Assembly: GCA_902573325.1 (NCBI GenBank)
Contig: CACGJH010000001.1
Coordinates: 62,001-126,000 of the forward strand
Direction of reading: 5' to 3'
From: an uncultured Alphaproteobacteria bacterium
Lineage (GTDB): Bacteria; Pseudomonadota; Alphaproteobacteria; HIMB59; GCA-002718135
Length of the DNA stretch: 64,000 nucleotides
Position numbers and translations under genes: made by a program. The notes beneath the pieces were generated by a model. The model was not told where the DNA came from. It worked only from the letters and a program-made list of their open reading frames with translations, and did no database searches. How positions within the stretch are numbered: position 1 is the first letter of the stretch; each line of letters starts with the position of its first letter. Below, piece after piece: positions 10,376 through 20,048 of this stretch.

Positions 10376-10381
10376 ACAATT

Positions 10382-10705
10382 ATGTCTACTAAAGTTACTA
10401 ATGATCAAAACTTTGAAAATGATATATCTTCAAATGAATTACCTGTGGTAGTTGATTTTGGAGCTGAATGGTGCGGTCCATGTAAAGTGCTTGATCCAAT
10501 TTTAGAAGAAATTGCTGAAGAGAACAAAGACAAAGTAAAAATATATAAAATGAATATTGATGAGAATCCTATGACCCCACAGAAATATGGTATAAGAGGA
10601 ATTCCAACGATAATGATATTTAAAAAAGGTGAGTTAATTGATACTAAAGTTGGGAGTCTTCCAAAAACAGCCTTAGAAAACTGGATACAATCTAATTTAG
10701 AGTAA
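10382..10705 (+). CDS. trxA: Thioredoxin
   Basis: This small cytoplasmic disulfide reductase supplies electrons to ribonucleotide reductase and other enzymes. The 107-residue protein has the active site WCGPC (cysteines at 31 and 34) and the cis-proline loop GIPTIMIF. It is the last gene of the plus-strand run, and its stop codon overlaps the end of the convergent folC by 9 bp. In many alphaproteobacteria trxA follows addB-addA; here it directly follows murU. Confidence 0.97.
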   Translation: MSTKVTNDQNFENDISSNELPVVVDFGAEWCGPCKVLDPILEEIAEENKDKVKIYKMNIDENPMTPQKYGIRGIPTIMIFKKGELIDTKVGSLPKTALENWIQSNLE

Positions 10706-11956
10706 TCTTCTTCTAATTTTTCCTATCAAATACAGAGAACCAGTGATTAAATATATTTTCTCTTGATGAGATCTAAAATATTTTAAAGCATCATTTATAT
10801 TATCTACTTGCTCACATTTAATAGAATGTAAGTCACAAATCTCATTTATTTGTTTAGTTTTAAATGAATTTTTTTCATCTGGAATTTTTATAGCTAAAAC
10901 CTTAGATATTCTTTTTTTTATTTTGTTCAAAAATAAACTTGCTTTCTTATTGTTCAACATTCCAAATAAAACTACGATTTTTATTTTTTTAGCTTTTAAA
11001 AAATCATTTAGTTTTTCAGCTCCATCTATATTATGTGATCCATCAAGAATTATTTTGTTATGCTTATAATTAATAACTTCTAATCTTCCTGGCCAAATTG
11101 TTTGTTTTATCGCTATATTAATTTCTTTTGTATTCATTTTATATCCCATCCTTTTCATAATTTTTGCAAAATATATAGATATTGATGCGTTTTCTTCCTG
11201 ATGTTTTCCATTTAATGAAGGTTTAGTATAGAGATATTTTTTTCCATCTATTCTTATCTCAAACTTATTTTTTAATGATTTTGTGACTCGAAATTCTTTT
11301 CCATAAAAATATTTATTTCCAAATTTATTTAGTTTTTTTTGAATGTGACCTTTTAATTCTTTTTTTTGTTTACCAACTAACACAAACTTACAATTCTTCA
11401 CTATACCCAATTTTTCATTAGCAATCTTCTTAAGTGTTTTTCCAAGAAATTCCTCATGATCAAAACTAATTGGCGTTAATATACTACATATCTTTTTTGG
11501 TATTATATTAGTTGCATCTAATCGACCACCTAATCCTGTCTCTAAAATAAGAAAGTCAGACTTTGATTGTTTAAACAATATGAATGCTGCGGCTGTTGTT
11601 ATTTCAAAGAAAGTTATTGGTTTGTTATTATTTATTGTTTTTACAAATTTTAGAGTTTCATAAAGTTTCTTGGTGCTTACTTCTTTATTATTTAGAATTA
11701 TTCTTTCATTAAACCTAGATAAATGTGGTGAAATATATGCATCACATTTATACCCATTATTTAATAAAATATTTCTTATAAAACTTTGTACAGAGCCTTT
11801 TCCATTTGTTCCTGCAATATGTATAGTTTTTGGCAGATGATCTTCAGGATTACCTAATTTTTTTAATAATAATTTTAATCTGTCTAATGAAAGATCAATA
11901 TATTTGGGATGAAGTTTGACAAGTTCATCTAATAACTTTTCTGTTTTAGATTTCAC
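10697..11956 (-). CDS. folC: Folylpolyglutamate / dihydrofolate synthase
   Basis: FolC adds glutamate to dihydropteroate (making dihydrofolate) and extends the polyglutamate tail of folates. The protein (419 aa) has the P-loop HIAGTNGKGSV, the folate/omega-loop region YISPHLSRFNERI, GLGGRLDATN, the carbamylated-lysine region TPISFDHEEFLG and, in the C-terminal Mur-ligase domain, WPGRLEV and LDGSHNIDGA. It ends the long minus-strand block, 3 bp after accD, as in other alphaproteobacteria. Confidence 0.96.
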   Translation of the reverse strand: MKSKTEKLLDELVKLHPKYIDLSLDRLKLLLKKLGNPEDHLPKTIHIAGTNGKGSVQSFIRNILLNNGYKCDAYISPHLSRFNERIILNNKEVSTKKLYETLKFVKTINNNKPITFFEITTAAAFILFKQSKSDFLILETGLGGRLDATNIIPKKICSILTPISFDHEEFLGKTLKKIANEKLGIVKNCKFVLVGKQKKELKGHIQKKLNKFGNKYFYGKEFRVTKSLKNKFEIRIDGKKYLYTKPSLNGKHQEENASISIYFAKIMKRMGYKMNTKEINIAIKQTIWPGRLEVINYKHNKIILDGSHNIDGAEKLNDFLKAKKIKIVVLFGMLNNKKASLFLNKIKKRISKVLAIKIPDEKNSFKTKQINEICDLHSIKCEQVDNINDALKYFRSHQEKIYLITGSLYLIGKIRRRLL

Positions 11957-11959
11957 TTA

Positions 11960-12802
11960 TTAACTTATATGATCTAATACTTTGTATAAAGTTTCTTTAA
12001 GATCTTTTCTATGAGAAACAATATCTACCATCCCATGATCTTTTAGATATTCAGCTTTTTGAAAATCTATAGGTAATTCTTCTCTGATGGTGTCTTGTAT
12101 AACTCTTTTACCTGCGAAACCAATTGTAGCACCTTTTTCTGCTATTGTTATATCGCCTAACATTGCGAAAGAAGCTGTTACTCCACCAGTAGTAGGTTCA
12201 GTAAGAACAACTATGTAAGGTATATTATTTTCATTTAACAGATCAACAGCAGCAATTGTTCTAGGCATTTGCATTAAGCTCACAATTCCTTCCTGCATTC
12301 TTGCTCCACCAGATGAAGTAACAATTACATAAGGCAATTTGTTTTCTATAGCAATTTTAGCTCCTTTAACTATTGCTCCTCCAACTGCTCTACCCATAGA
12401 ACCTCCCATGAATTCAAAATTCATTAGTCCCGAGATAATTTCTTTGTCTTTAATTTTTCCCTTTATAAGAATAAAAGCGTCATCCCTATTTGTTTTTTTT
12501 CTGTATTCTTTTAATCTATCTTTATATTTTTTTTTATCTGTGAATTTTAGCGGATCATCTGAGATTTTATCTGGGATAATTTCACTATAATCACCATCTT
12601 TGAAAAACAATTTTATTCTATCTTCTGCAGACATTCTAAAATGATAATTGCAATTTACACAAACATATAAATTTTCTTTTAAATCTTTATGATGAATCAT
12701 ATTTCCACATGATACACAATTATTCCATAATTTTTCTGGAACACTTCTTCTTTTTACTAGCGAGGATAGTTTAGGTTTTACAAAATTTGTTAACCAATTC
12801 AT
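11960..12802 (-). CDS. accD: Acetyl-CoA carboxylase carboxyltransferase subunit beta
   Basis: This is half of the carboxyltransferase that transfers CO2 from biotin to acetyl-CoA, giving malonyl-CoA for fatty-acid synthesis; AccA, the partner, is outside the window. The protein (280 aa) starts with a four-cysteine zinc ribbon (CVSCG at about 32, CVNCN at about 51), followed by the crotonase-like domain with TSSGGARMQEG and EPTTGGVTASFAMLGD. The ATG overlaps the trpA stop by 4 bp, so translation is likely coupled. Confidence 0.97.
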   Translation of the reverse strand: MNWLTNFVKPKLSSLVKRRSVPEKLWNNCVSCGNMIHHKDLKENLYVCVNCNYHFRMSAEDRIKLFFKDGDYSEIIPDKISDDPLKFTDKKKYKDRLKEYRKKTNRDDAFILIKGKIKDKEIISGLMNFEFMGGSMGRAVGGAIVKGAKIAIENKLPYVIVTSSGGARMQEGIVSLMQMPRTIAAVDLLNENNIPYIVVLTEPTTGGVTASFAMLGDITIAEKGATIGFAGKRVIQDTIREELPIDFQKAEYLKDHGMVDIVSHRKDLKETLYKVLDHIS

Positions 12803-13593
12803 ACTTTTGTTCCATCTTTCAAATCTTTTGTAAATCTATTAATTTCTAACAATATCTTATCTTTGTTATTTAAATTCTCTTCAATAATTTTAATTATACT
12901 TGAGCCAACAACTGCACCATCAGCTATTTTGCATATATTGTTTACATCAATTGAGTTTTTAATACCAAATCCTGGTACAACTGGTAAGTTTGTATGTTTT
13001 TTGATAAATGCCACTGATTTTGCAAGATCATTAAGATCTGCAGATTTTTGTCCAGTAATGCCCATAACACTAACATAATATAAAAAACCACTTGCATTTT
13101 TTAATATTAACTTAAGCCTTTCTTCATTAGTTGTAGGAGTAATTAATCTTATTAAATCAATCTCATTATTTTTAAGCTCATTGATCAAATCTTCATCCTC
13201 TTCAGGTTGTAGATCAACAATAATTAAACCGTCAACTCCATTTTTTTTGCATTTTTTTACAAACTTCTCAATTCCAAAATACAGTATCAAGTTATAGTAA
13301 CCCATTAAAATAATAGGGAGATCATGTTTTATTTTCTTTGCCTCGGAGGCTAAAGAGAAAATATTTTCTAAACCAATCCCTTTACTTATTGCTCTATTAC
13401 TTGATAGCTGAATTGTTGGACCATCAGCCATTGGATCAGAAAAAGGCATTCCAATTTCCATAATATCGGCCCCATTATTAATAATTGTCTTAATAATTTG
13501 TAAACTTGTTGCGTAATCAGGGTCACCTCCAGTAACAAATGTTACTAGTTTTTTTTCATTATTTTTAAATGTCTGACTAATTAAATTAGTCAT
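12799..13593 (-). CDS. trpA: Tryptophan synthase alpha chain
   Basis: TrpA cleaves indole-3-glycerol phosphate to indole and glyceraldehyde-3-phosphate and passes indole to TrpB through a tunnel. The 264-residue TIM barrel shows the catalytic glutamate in MEIGMPFSDPMADGPTIQ, with the second acidic residue in the same block, and the phosphate-binding loops VVPGFGIKN and GAVVGSSI. It is adjacent to trpB with no gap and overlaps accD. Confidence 0.97.
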   Translation of the reverse strand: MTNLISQTFKNNEKKLVTFVTGGDPDYATSLQIIKTIINNGADIMEIGMPFSDPMADGPTIQLSSNRAISKGIGLENIFSLASEAKKIKHDLPIILMGYYNLILYFGIEKFVKKCKKNGVDGLIIVDLQPEEDEDLINELKNNEIDLIRLITPTTNEERLKLILKNASGFLYYVSVMGITGQKSADLNDLAKSVAFIKKHTNLPVVPGFGIKNSIDVNNICKIADGAVVGSSIIKIIEENLNNKDKILLEINRFTKDLKDGTKV

Positions 13594-14802
13594 TTAAATC
13601 TTTATATTTAATTCATCAGCTATTGTAAAAATATCTTTATCACCTCGGCCACACATGTTCATGACAATAATTTTATCTTTACTATAGTTTTTTGCTATTT
13701 TCTTTAATACAGCTAATGCATGAGCTGGTTCTAAAGCGGGAATTATACCTTCTAATTTACAACAATATTGAAAAGCTTCCAACGCTTCTTTGTCTGTTGC
13801 TGACATGTATGTAACTCTTTTTTCTTCAAATAAAAATGAATGTTCTGGTCCAATACCTGGATAATCTAAGCCTGCCGAAATGGAATGTGCTTCCTGAATT
13901 TGCCCAGATTTTGATTGTAGTAAATATGTTTTATTTCCATGTAATACGCCAGGCTTACCACCTGTTAAACTTGCTGCATGCTTATCAGTTTTTATGCCAT
14001 GGCCTGCAGCTTCAACGGCAATCATTTCGACATTTGAGTCATCTAAAAATTCATGAAATAATCCTAAAGCGTTTGAGCCACCACCAATACATGCCATTAA
14101 TAAATCTGGCGATCTTCCTTCTTGTTCTTCAAGTTGTTTTCTAACTTCCTTACCAATTACAGATTGAAAATCTCTAACCATTGCAGGGTATGGATGTGGT
14201 CCTGCAGCTGTCCCAATTATATAAAAAGTATCTTTAACATTTGTTACCCAATCTCTTAATGCTTCATTCATAGCATCTTTAAGCGATTTTGATCCAGTTG
14301 AAACTGATCGTATTTCTGCGCCAAGTAACTTCATTCTGAAAACATTTGGAGATTGTCTTTCAATATCTTTTTCTCCCATATAAACTATGCATGGCAAACC
14401 GAATAAAGCACACACTGTTGCTGTAGCAACACCGTGTTGCCCAGCTCCTGTTTCAGCTATAATTCTCGTCTTACCCATTTTTTTTGCTAGTAAGATTTGA
14501 CCCATGCAATTATTAATTTTATGAGCACCTGTATGGTTTAATTCGTCTCTTTTAAAATAAATTTTTGGACCACCAAGATCGTTAGTGATTCTTTCAGCTA
14601 AAAATAATGGGCTTGGTCTCCCAACATATGTTGATAAGTAATAATTAAATTCATTAACAAAATTTTTATCATTTTTTATTTTTTCATATTCTTTTTCTAC
14701 TTCAAGAATTAAAGGCATTAAAGTTTCAGAAACATATCTTCCACCAAATTGACCAAAATATCCTTTTTCATTCGGATAACTTTTATATGTATTTTTAAGC
14801 AT
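13594..14802 (-). CDS. trpB: Tryptophan synthase beta chain
   Basis: TrpB condenses indole with serine using PLP. The protein (402 aa) has the PLP lysine in [11 protein letters not shown], the catalytic glutamate loop [12 protein letters not shown], the phosphate-binding GGGSNALG and the C-terminal NMCGRGDKD. It overlaps the end of trpF by 8 bp. trpF-trpB-trpA-accD-folC is a standard alphaproteobacterial order; the other trp genes are not in the window. Confidence 0.98.
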   Translation of the reverse strand: MLKNTYKSYPNEKGYFGQFGGRYVSETLMPLILEVEKEYEKIKNDKNFVNEFNYYLSTYVGRPSPLFLAERITNDLGGPKIYFKRDELNHTGAHKINNCMGQILLAKKMGKTRIIAETGAGQHGVATATVCALFGLPCIVYMGEKDIERQSPNVFRMKLLGAEIRSVSTGSKSLKDAMNEALRDWVTNVKDTFYIIGTAAGPHPYPAMVRDFQSVIGKEVRKQLEEQEGRSPDLLMACIGGGSNALGLFHEFLDDSNVEMIAVEAAGHGIKTDKHAASLTGGKPGVLHGNKTYLLQSKSGQIQEAHSISAGLDYPGIGPEHSFLFEEKRVTYMSATDKEALEAFQYCCKLEGIIPALEPAHALAVLKKIAKNYSKDKIIVMNMCGRGDKDIFTIADELNIKI

Positions 14803-15424
14803 TATTTAATCTTCCGATAAAATTATTTATAATGTGATTATCCTTAATTCCAAGCTCTTTTTCTACTCCAGAGGATAAATCTACTCCAAATGGATTTATA
14901 TCATCGACTATTTGCTTAATATTATTTGAATTCACTCCTCCAGACAAAAACCACTTTTTTTTAGTTTTTAGATTTTTTATTATATTCCAATCAAAACTCT
15001 TAGCATTTCCCCCAGGTAATTCACCTCTCAAAGGCTTATAATCAAATAAAAAATAATCAACACTTTCATATTTATCAATTTTATTTAAGTCGTAATTATT
15101 ATTTATTGAAATTGATTTTATAATTTTTACATTCATTTTTTTTAAAGTTTTAATATATTGCTCATCTTCTGAGCCATGTAATTGGACAAATTTTAATTTT
15201 AAATTGTTTATAATTTCTTTTAATTCATCAATATTTTTGTTAACAAAAACACCAACGCCATTAATATTCAAGTCTTTAGATATGTTTTGAAGCATTCTTG
15301 CATTTTCAAATGATATATTTCTTGGACTTTTTTGATAAAAAATCATACCAAAAAAATTTACTTTATTTCTTTCACAACATAAAAGTGTATTTTCATTTTG
15401 TATCCCACAAATTTTTATAATCAT
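14795..15424 (-). CDS. trpF: Phosphoribosylanthranilate isomerase
   Basis: TrpF catalyses the Amadori rearrangement of phosphoribosylanthranilate, the third step of tryptophan synthesis. The TIM barrel of 209 residues starts [14 protein letters not shown] with the catalytic cysteine in KICG, carries VQLHGSED and the catalytic aspartate in FLFDYKP, and ends with the phosphate-binding SGGVNSNNI and [14 protein letters not shown]. It is 3 bp downstream of pyrF. Confidence 0.95.
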   Translation of the reverse strand: MIIKICGIQNENTLLCCERNKVNFFGMIFYQKSPRNISFENARMLQNISKDLNINGVGVFVNKNIDELKEIINNLKLKFVQLHGSEDEQYIKTLKKMNVKIIKSISINNNYDLNKIDKYESVDYFLFDYKPLRGELPGGNAKSFDWNIIKNLKTKKKWFLSGGVNSNNIKQIVDDINPFGVDLSSGVEKELGIKDNHIINNFIGRLNNA

Positions 15425-15427
15425 TTT

Positions 15428-16111
15428 TTATGATAGAGATTTATTTATTTCTTTTAAAATTTGAAGTGGATCTTTAGATTCTGTAATTGGTCTACCAATC
15501 ACTAAATAATTAGCACCTAATTTTATAGCCTTTTCTGGTGTTTCCACTCGTTTTTGATCATCACTTTTTATTTTATTATTAATCCTTATACCAGGTGTTA
15601 CAATAATAAAATTTTTTCCAACCTCTTTTCTAATATATTTTATTTCCTGAGGACTGCATACTACACCATCTAATTTGTTTTTTTTAGCTGCTTCTGTAAA
15701 ACTTCTAACTAATTTTGTAATATTTTTTTGATTGTAATACTTTTTTGTTTGTGTGCTGTCCATACTTGTTAAAATTGATACACCTAAAATTTTAGTACTA
15801 TCTTTAAAAGAACTAGATACCTTCATCATCTTATCACCACCTGATATATGTATTGTAGTAAGTAAAGGTTTCATTTTAATAATTGCTTCTAAACCCTTTT
15901 CGACAGTATTTGGTATGTCATGCAATTTTAAATCAAGAAATATTTTAGGACAAATTGAATAAACCTTTTTGTAACCTTCTAGACCAAAATTAAAAAAAAA
16001 CTGATAACCAATTTTAAAAGCAAAAGCATCTTTTTTTAAAATTTTTACTAGTCTTATAGTTTTATTTAGGTTTTTAGAATCTAAAGCAATTATTATTTTT
16101 TTAGTATGCAT
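15428..16111 (-). CDS. pyrF: Orotidine 5'-phosphate decarboxylase
   Basis: PyrF carries out the last step of UMP synthesis, decarboxylating OMP. The protein (227 aa) shows the catalytic Asp/Lys array FLDLKLHDIPNTV, the loop TPGIRI and the phosphate-binding GANYLVIGRPIT. The start ATG overlaps the end of ihfB by 11 bp. The LapA-like small membrane gene often seen between ihfB and pyrF in relatives is absent. Confidence 0.95.
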   Translation of the reverse strand: MHTKKIIIALDSKNLNKTIRLVKILKKDAFAFKIGYQFFFNFGLEGYKKVYSICPKIFLDLKLHDIPNTVEKGLEAIIKMKPLLTTIHISGGDKMMKVSSSFKDSTKILGVSILTSMDSTQTKKYYNQKNITKLVRSFTEAAKKNKLDGVVCSPQEIKYIRKEVGKNFIIVTPGIRINNKIKSDDQKRVETPEKAIKLGANYLVIGRPITESKDPLQILKEINKSLS

Positions 16112-16409
16112 CTTCTATATTGGAAAATTCTTTTTTATTTATTATTTTATGTAAAATTTTTCCAATTTTAAAGTGTAGTTTGTAACTTTTATTTTTGAAT
16201 AATTTTTCATTTGTTTTTGGATTTCTAACAAATTTTTCTCTATTAATTTTTCTACTTATAGTGCCAAAACCTCTCATTTCAATATTTTTTCCATTTTTAA
16301 GAGAGTTTGAAATCGTTTTAATAAAAATATTAAAAAGCAGTTCTATATCTTCTGAATTTAAATTATCATGTTTTTTTTGAAGTTTTTCTAGGATTTCAGA
16401 TTTTAACAT
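16101..16409 (-). CDS. ihfB: Integration host factor beta / HU-family DNA-binding protein
   Basis: This is a DNA-bending nucleoid protein of the HU/IHF family. At 102 aa it has the N-terminal helices, the MRGFGTISRK motif, the DNA-inserting arm with VRNPKTNEK (proline at the intercalating tip) and the basic C-terminal FKIGKILHKIINKK. The position directly after rpsA identifies it as the IHF-beta orthologue. The first arm strand is unusually lysine- and isoleucine-rich, in line with the genome's composition. Confidence 0.88.
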   Translation of the reverse strand: MLKSEILEKLQKKHDNLNSEDIELLFNIFIKTISNSLKNGKNIEMRGFGTISRKINREKFVRNPKTNEKLFKNKSYKLHFKIGKILHKIINKKEFSNIEDAY

Positions 16410-16414
16410 TAATC

Positions 16415-18115
16415 CTATTTTTTTAATACTGAACCTAAAATATCTCCTAAAGAGGCACCTGATGTACTTGACCCATATTTACTCAAAGCTTCTTTTTCAT
16501 CTTTTATCTCTAATTCTTTGATAGAAAGATTTAAAATTCTATTTTTTGAGTCAATAGATAAAATTATTGAATCTACTTTTTCATCTAACGCGAAACGTTC
16601 TGTTTTATTTTCATTTTTATCATTAGACAAATTTGATTTTTTAATAAAACCATATATTTCTTTTTCTTTATCAAGTTCAATTTTTAAACCTTTTTCATCA
16701 ATATCTACAATTTTTCCAGTAACCGTAGATTTAATAGGATTATTATCAACATAATCCTGAAGAGGGTCATTATTTAAATGTTTTACTCCCAAGCTAATTC
16801 TTTCTTTTTCAGCATTTATATCAAGTATTTTAACTGTAATTTTTTCACCTTTTTTTAAATCTTTTAAAATTTTCTCACACTCTTTTTCATCCCAGCTTAA
16901 ATCAGAAATATGAACCATACCGTCAATTTCATCTATTACTTTTACAAAAATGCCAAAATCCACGATGTTAACTATCTCTGTTTCAAAAGTATCATTAATA
17001 TTAAAGTTTTCTCTGAGCTTAACCCAAGGGTTGTCTTTCATTTGTTTCAAGCTACAGTTTATTCTTTTTCTTTCATCATCTATTTCTAAGATTAGAACAT
17101 CTATGATATCGTTTGTATTTATAATTTTTGATGGATGTGGCGGTTTTTTTAACCAACTAAGTTCATTTAAGGAAATAATACCATCATAAAGGTTATCAAT
17201 TAAAATATGAACATTGTTATCATTCATACTTATAACTTTAGCTGATTTTTTTTCTTTGATTTTTATATTTTCTTCTACTTTATCCCAGGGGTTGTCTGTT
17301 AGTTGCTTAATACCAAGACTTAATCTAGATAATTCTTCATCAAATTTTAGAACTTTTATCTTAATTGTTGAATTAAGTTCAAGCACATCAGATGGATTAT
17401 TAATCTTGGTCCAAGAAATATCTGTAACATGTACAAGACCATCAATCCCCCCTAGGTCAATAAATGCACCATAATCTGTTATATTTTTAACTTTACCTTC
17501 AATTATAGAACCTTCTTTTATATTTTTAAGAAGTTCAGATCTTTGTTCTTTAAGCTCATTGTCTGTTATTGCTTTTCTAGATACAACAATATTGCCTCTG
17601 TATTTATCCATTTTTAGAATCATGAGATCTAAAGGCTTATTTAATAGTTCCTTAGTATCTTTTACAATTTGTCTAGTTTCAATTTGACTTCCAGGCAGAA
17701 AGGCAACCACTCCATCTAGGTCAACACTCATACCACCCTTTACTCTGTTGAATGGAATACCCGTTACAATTTTATTTTCGTTAAAACTTTCTTGTAAATT
17801 ATGCCATGCTTTTTGTCTAACTGCCTTCTCCCTTGAGAGAAGTGTTTCTCCATTAGCATTGTCCACATTTTCGATAAATACTTCAGTCTCATCACCAACT
17901 TCGATATCAGATTTTTGTCCAGGTCTAGAAAATTCACTTAATGGAACTCTTCCTTCACTTTTTAAACCAACATCTATTGTAACTATTTCATTTTCAATTG
18001 ATATTATCTTGCCCTTTGCAATACTTTTTTCTTTAGCCGAAGATTTTTTTAGAGAATTAGAAATTAAAGTGTCATATTCTGAATTAGTAATTTTATTTTC
18101 AAGCTGTGGGTTCAT
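16415..18115 (-). CDS. rpsA: 30S ribosomal protein S1
   Basis: S1 binds mRNA at the ribosome entry channel and helps initiation on structured or weak leaders, which matters in a genome where many genes lack a Shine-Dalgarno. The protein (566 aa) contains six S1 RNA-binding repeats, starting near residues 30, 118, 200, 285, 370 and 456; repeats 3 and 5 are the best preserved (DYGAFIDLGGIDGLVHVTDISW; DFGIFVKV). The C terminus SGASLGDILGSVLKK is characteristic of alphaproteobacterial S1. The start overlaps the cmk stop by 4 bp, so any private rpsA promoter or autoregulatory leader must lie inside cmk. Confidence 0.97.
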   Translation of the reverse strand: MNPQLENKITNSEYDTLISNSLKKSSAKEKSIAKGKIISIENEIVTIDVGLKSEGRVPLSEFSRPGQKSDIEVGDETEVFIENVDNANGETLLSREKAVRQKAWHNLQESFNENKIVTGIPFNRVKGGMSVDLDGVVAFLPGSQIETRQIVKDTKELLNKPLDLMILKMDKYRGNIVVSRKAITDNELKEQRSELLKNIKEGSIIEGKVKNITDYGAFIDLGGIDGLVHVTDISWTKINNPSDVLELNSTIKIKVLKFDEELSRLSLGIKQLTDNPWDKVEENIKIKEKKSAKVISMNDNNVHILIDNLYDGIISLNELSWLKKPPHPSKIINTNDIIDVLILEIDDERKRINCSLKQMKDNPWVKLRENFNINDTFETEIVNIVDFGIFVKVIDEIDGMVHISDLSWDEKECEKILKDLKKGEKITVKILDINAEKERISLGVKHLNNDPLQDYVDNNPIKSTVTGKIVDIDEKGLKIELDKEKEIYGFIKKSNLSNDKNENKTERFALDEKVDSIILSIDSKNRILNLSIKELEIKDEKEALSKYGSSTSGASLGDILGSVLKK

Positions 18116-18753
18116 ATTAATTTATTTAAAATTATTTGATTAACTTGATTAGTAGTTTCCTTAAAGCTACCATTGTTATTTATTATAAATGCGTTTTTTG
18201 GTACAACCAATGGCGAGTGTTTTCTACGTTTATCTTTATAATCTCTCAATTTTATTTCCTTCAAAATTTTTGGGTATATAGACTTTTCGCCACTATCAAT
18301 CAACTGTTTATATCTCCTTTTTGCTCTAATTTTTGAATTTACCTCTATATATAGTTTTAAATCAGCCTTTTTAAAAACTACTGAACCTATATCTCTACCA
18401 TCAATTACAAAACCTTGAAAATTTTTATTTTTTTTTACAAAATTACGTTGTAATTTATTTATGAATATTCTGACAAAATTATATACAGCTATTTTTGAAG
18501 CTAATTCTCCTATTTTTTGTGTTCTTAATTTCTTACTTTTTCTGTAATTGATTTTTTTTATCTCATTTATTTTATTTTTTATTTCGTGAATATTTTTAAA
18601 ATTGATATTATCTCTTAATAAAATAAAAGCAAAACGTCTGTAAAGAATTCCTGAATCTAAATGTTTTAATTTCCATTTTCTACTTATATATTTTGAGATT
18701 TTTTCCTTTCCTGAAGCAGCAGGTCCATCAACAGTTATAATTATATTTTTCAA
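18112..18753 (-). CDS. cmk: Cytidylate kinase, with diverged P-loop
   Basis: Cmk phosphorylates CMP and dCMP using ATP. The protein (213 aa) keeps the family blocks LDSGILYRRFAF, VIDGRDIGSVVF with ADLKLYIEV, and the RRYKQL lid region. Its P-loop is GPAASGKEKIS at residues 10-20: the usual Gly-Thr after the invariant lysine is replaced by Glu-Lys, so the hydroxyl residue that normally helps bind Mg-ATP has moved or is missing. The position between aroA and rpsA is the standard alphaproteobacterial one. It overlaps both neighbours by 4 bp. Confidence 0.9.
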   Translation of the reverse strand: MKNIIITVDGPAASGKEKISKYISRKWKLKHLDSGILYRRFAFILLRDNINFKNIHEIKNKINEIKKINYRKSKKLRTQKIGELASKIAVYNFVRIFINKLQRNFVKKNKNFQGFVIDGRDIGSVVFKKADLKLYIEVNSKIRAKRRYKQLIDSGEKSIYPKILKEIKLRDYKDKRRKHSPLVVPKNAFIINNNGSFKETTNQVNQIILNKLI

Positions 18754-20048
18754 AAGATTTGACCACCCAACTTGTTAAATTCTTCTATAAAGGTAGGAAA
18801 GCTTGTATTTATTGATTCAGAATCTTTTATATTAAGTGGACCTATTTTTGTACCCATTATTGCAAATGCCATTGCAATACGATGGTCAAAATCAGTTTGG
18901 ATTGTATTATTTATAAAATTAAAATTTTTTGTAGGATAAATATAAAGATCATCATCTTTGACTTTACAATTAACTCCACAGTTTTGTAAATTTAATAATA
19001 TTAATTTTAATCTATCACTTTCTTTAACTTTCAATTCATTTAAACCTTTAAAAATACTTGGAGAATTGGCAAAAGAAGCTGCAATAGCTAGTATCGGATA
19101 CTCATCTATCATTAAATCAGCAAATTCAGGACCTAGTTCACAACCGTTTAGTTCTGAGCTAGTAACATCTATATCACAAATATTTTCATTATTATTTGAT
19201 CGCTGATTTAACAGTGAAATATTAGCCCCCATTTTCTTTAATGCTAAAATTATTCCATTTCTAGTTGGATTATTATTGATATTCTTAAGAATTAAGTGTG
19301 AATTTTTATTTATTAAAGCTGAAACAATAAAGAAAGCACTACTTGATAGATCATTCGGCACAGAAATATTTTTGGATATAAGTTCTTTTTTTCCAATTAT
19401 TTTTATTATTTTTGTATTTTCTAACTTTTCTATTTCTATATTAGCCCCAAAAGACTCTAACATTGTTTCTGTATGATCTCGTGTAATTTTATATTCTTTT
19501 AAAGTTGTTGTACCTTCAGTATTAAGACTAGCAAGTAATAATCCAGATTTAATTTGTGCAGATGGTATTTTTAAATCAATATTAGAAGAAATTAAATTAC
19601 TACTTTCAATAATAATTGGTAAAGTCCCATTATTGGTTAATATTTTTGCATTCATTTTCTTCAATGGATCGGCAATTCTTTTCATAGGTCTTTTAGAAAG
19701 AGATTTATCACCAGTTAGAACTGATCTAAATTTTTGACCTGACAATAGACCAGTTAATAATCGAGCACTTGTTCCAGAATTGCCAAGATAAATTTCATCA
19801 TGTGGTTTTTCCAATGAATTTAATCCTTTTCCATGTATTATAATATTATGTTGATTATCCTCAATTTTGACACCCATAGCCTTAAAAGCATTTAAGGTAT
19901 GAAAAACATCTTCAGACCTCAAAAGATTATTAATTTCACAAATACCATTTGAAATAGAGGGTATAATGATTGATCTATGAGATATAGATTTATCTCCTGG
20001 TATATTGGCTGATCCATTTATACCTTTAGTAATTCTATTGCTAATCAT
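18750..20048 (-). CDS. aroA: 3-phosphoshikimate 1-carboxyvinyltransferase (EPSP synthase), class II type
   Basis: AroA joins shikimate-3-phosphate and phosphoenolpyruvate in the shikimate pathway. The 432-residue protein has GDKSISHRS at the N terminus, GNSGTSARLL, and GDKSLSKRPM. It carries the motifs reported for class II, glyphosate-insensitive enzymes: RDHTE (RxHxE), GDKS, SAQIK (SAQxK) and NPTR (NxTR). Class II is usual for Alphaproteobacteria. The gene abuts lptB and overlaps cmk by 4 bp. Insensitivity is an inference from motifs. Confidence 0.96.
   Translation of the reverse strand: MISNRITKGINGSANIPGDKSISHRSIIIPSISNGICEINNLLRSEDVFHTLNAFKAMGVKIEDNQHNIIIHGKGLNSLEKPHDEIYLGNSGTSARLLTGLLSGQKFRSVLTGDKSLSKRPMKRIADPLKKMNAKILTNNGTLPIIIESSNLISSNIDLKIPSAQIKSGLLLASLNTEGTTTLKEYKITRDHTETMLESFGANIEIEKLENTKIIKIIGKKELISKNISVPNDLSSSAFFIVSALINKNSHLILKNINNNPTRNGIILALKKMGANISLLNQRSNNNENICDIDVTSSELNGCELGPEFADLMIDEYPILAIAASFANSPSIFKGLNELKVKESDRLKLILLNLQNCGVNCKVKDDDLYIYPTKNFNFINNTIQTDFDHRIAMAFAIMGTKIGPLNIKDSESINTSFPTFIEEFNKLGGQIF

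Noticed and set aside
13836..14144. Open frame of 102 codons antisense to trpB
   Set aside because: It mirrors conserved trpB codons, has no recognisable protein features and no start signal; typical shadow frame, as are the other antisense frames in the window.
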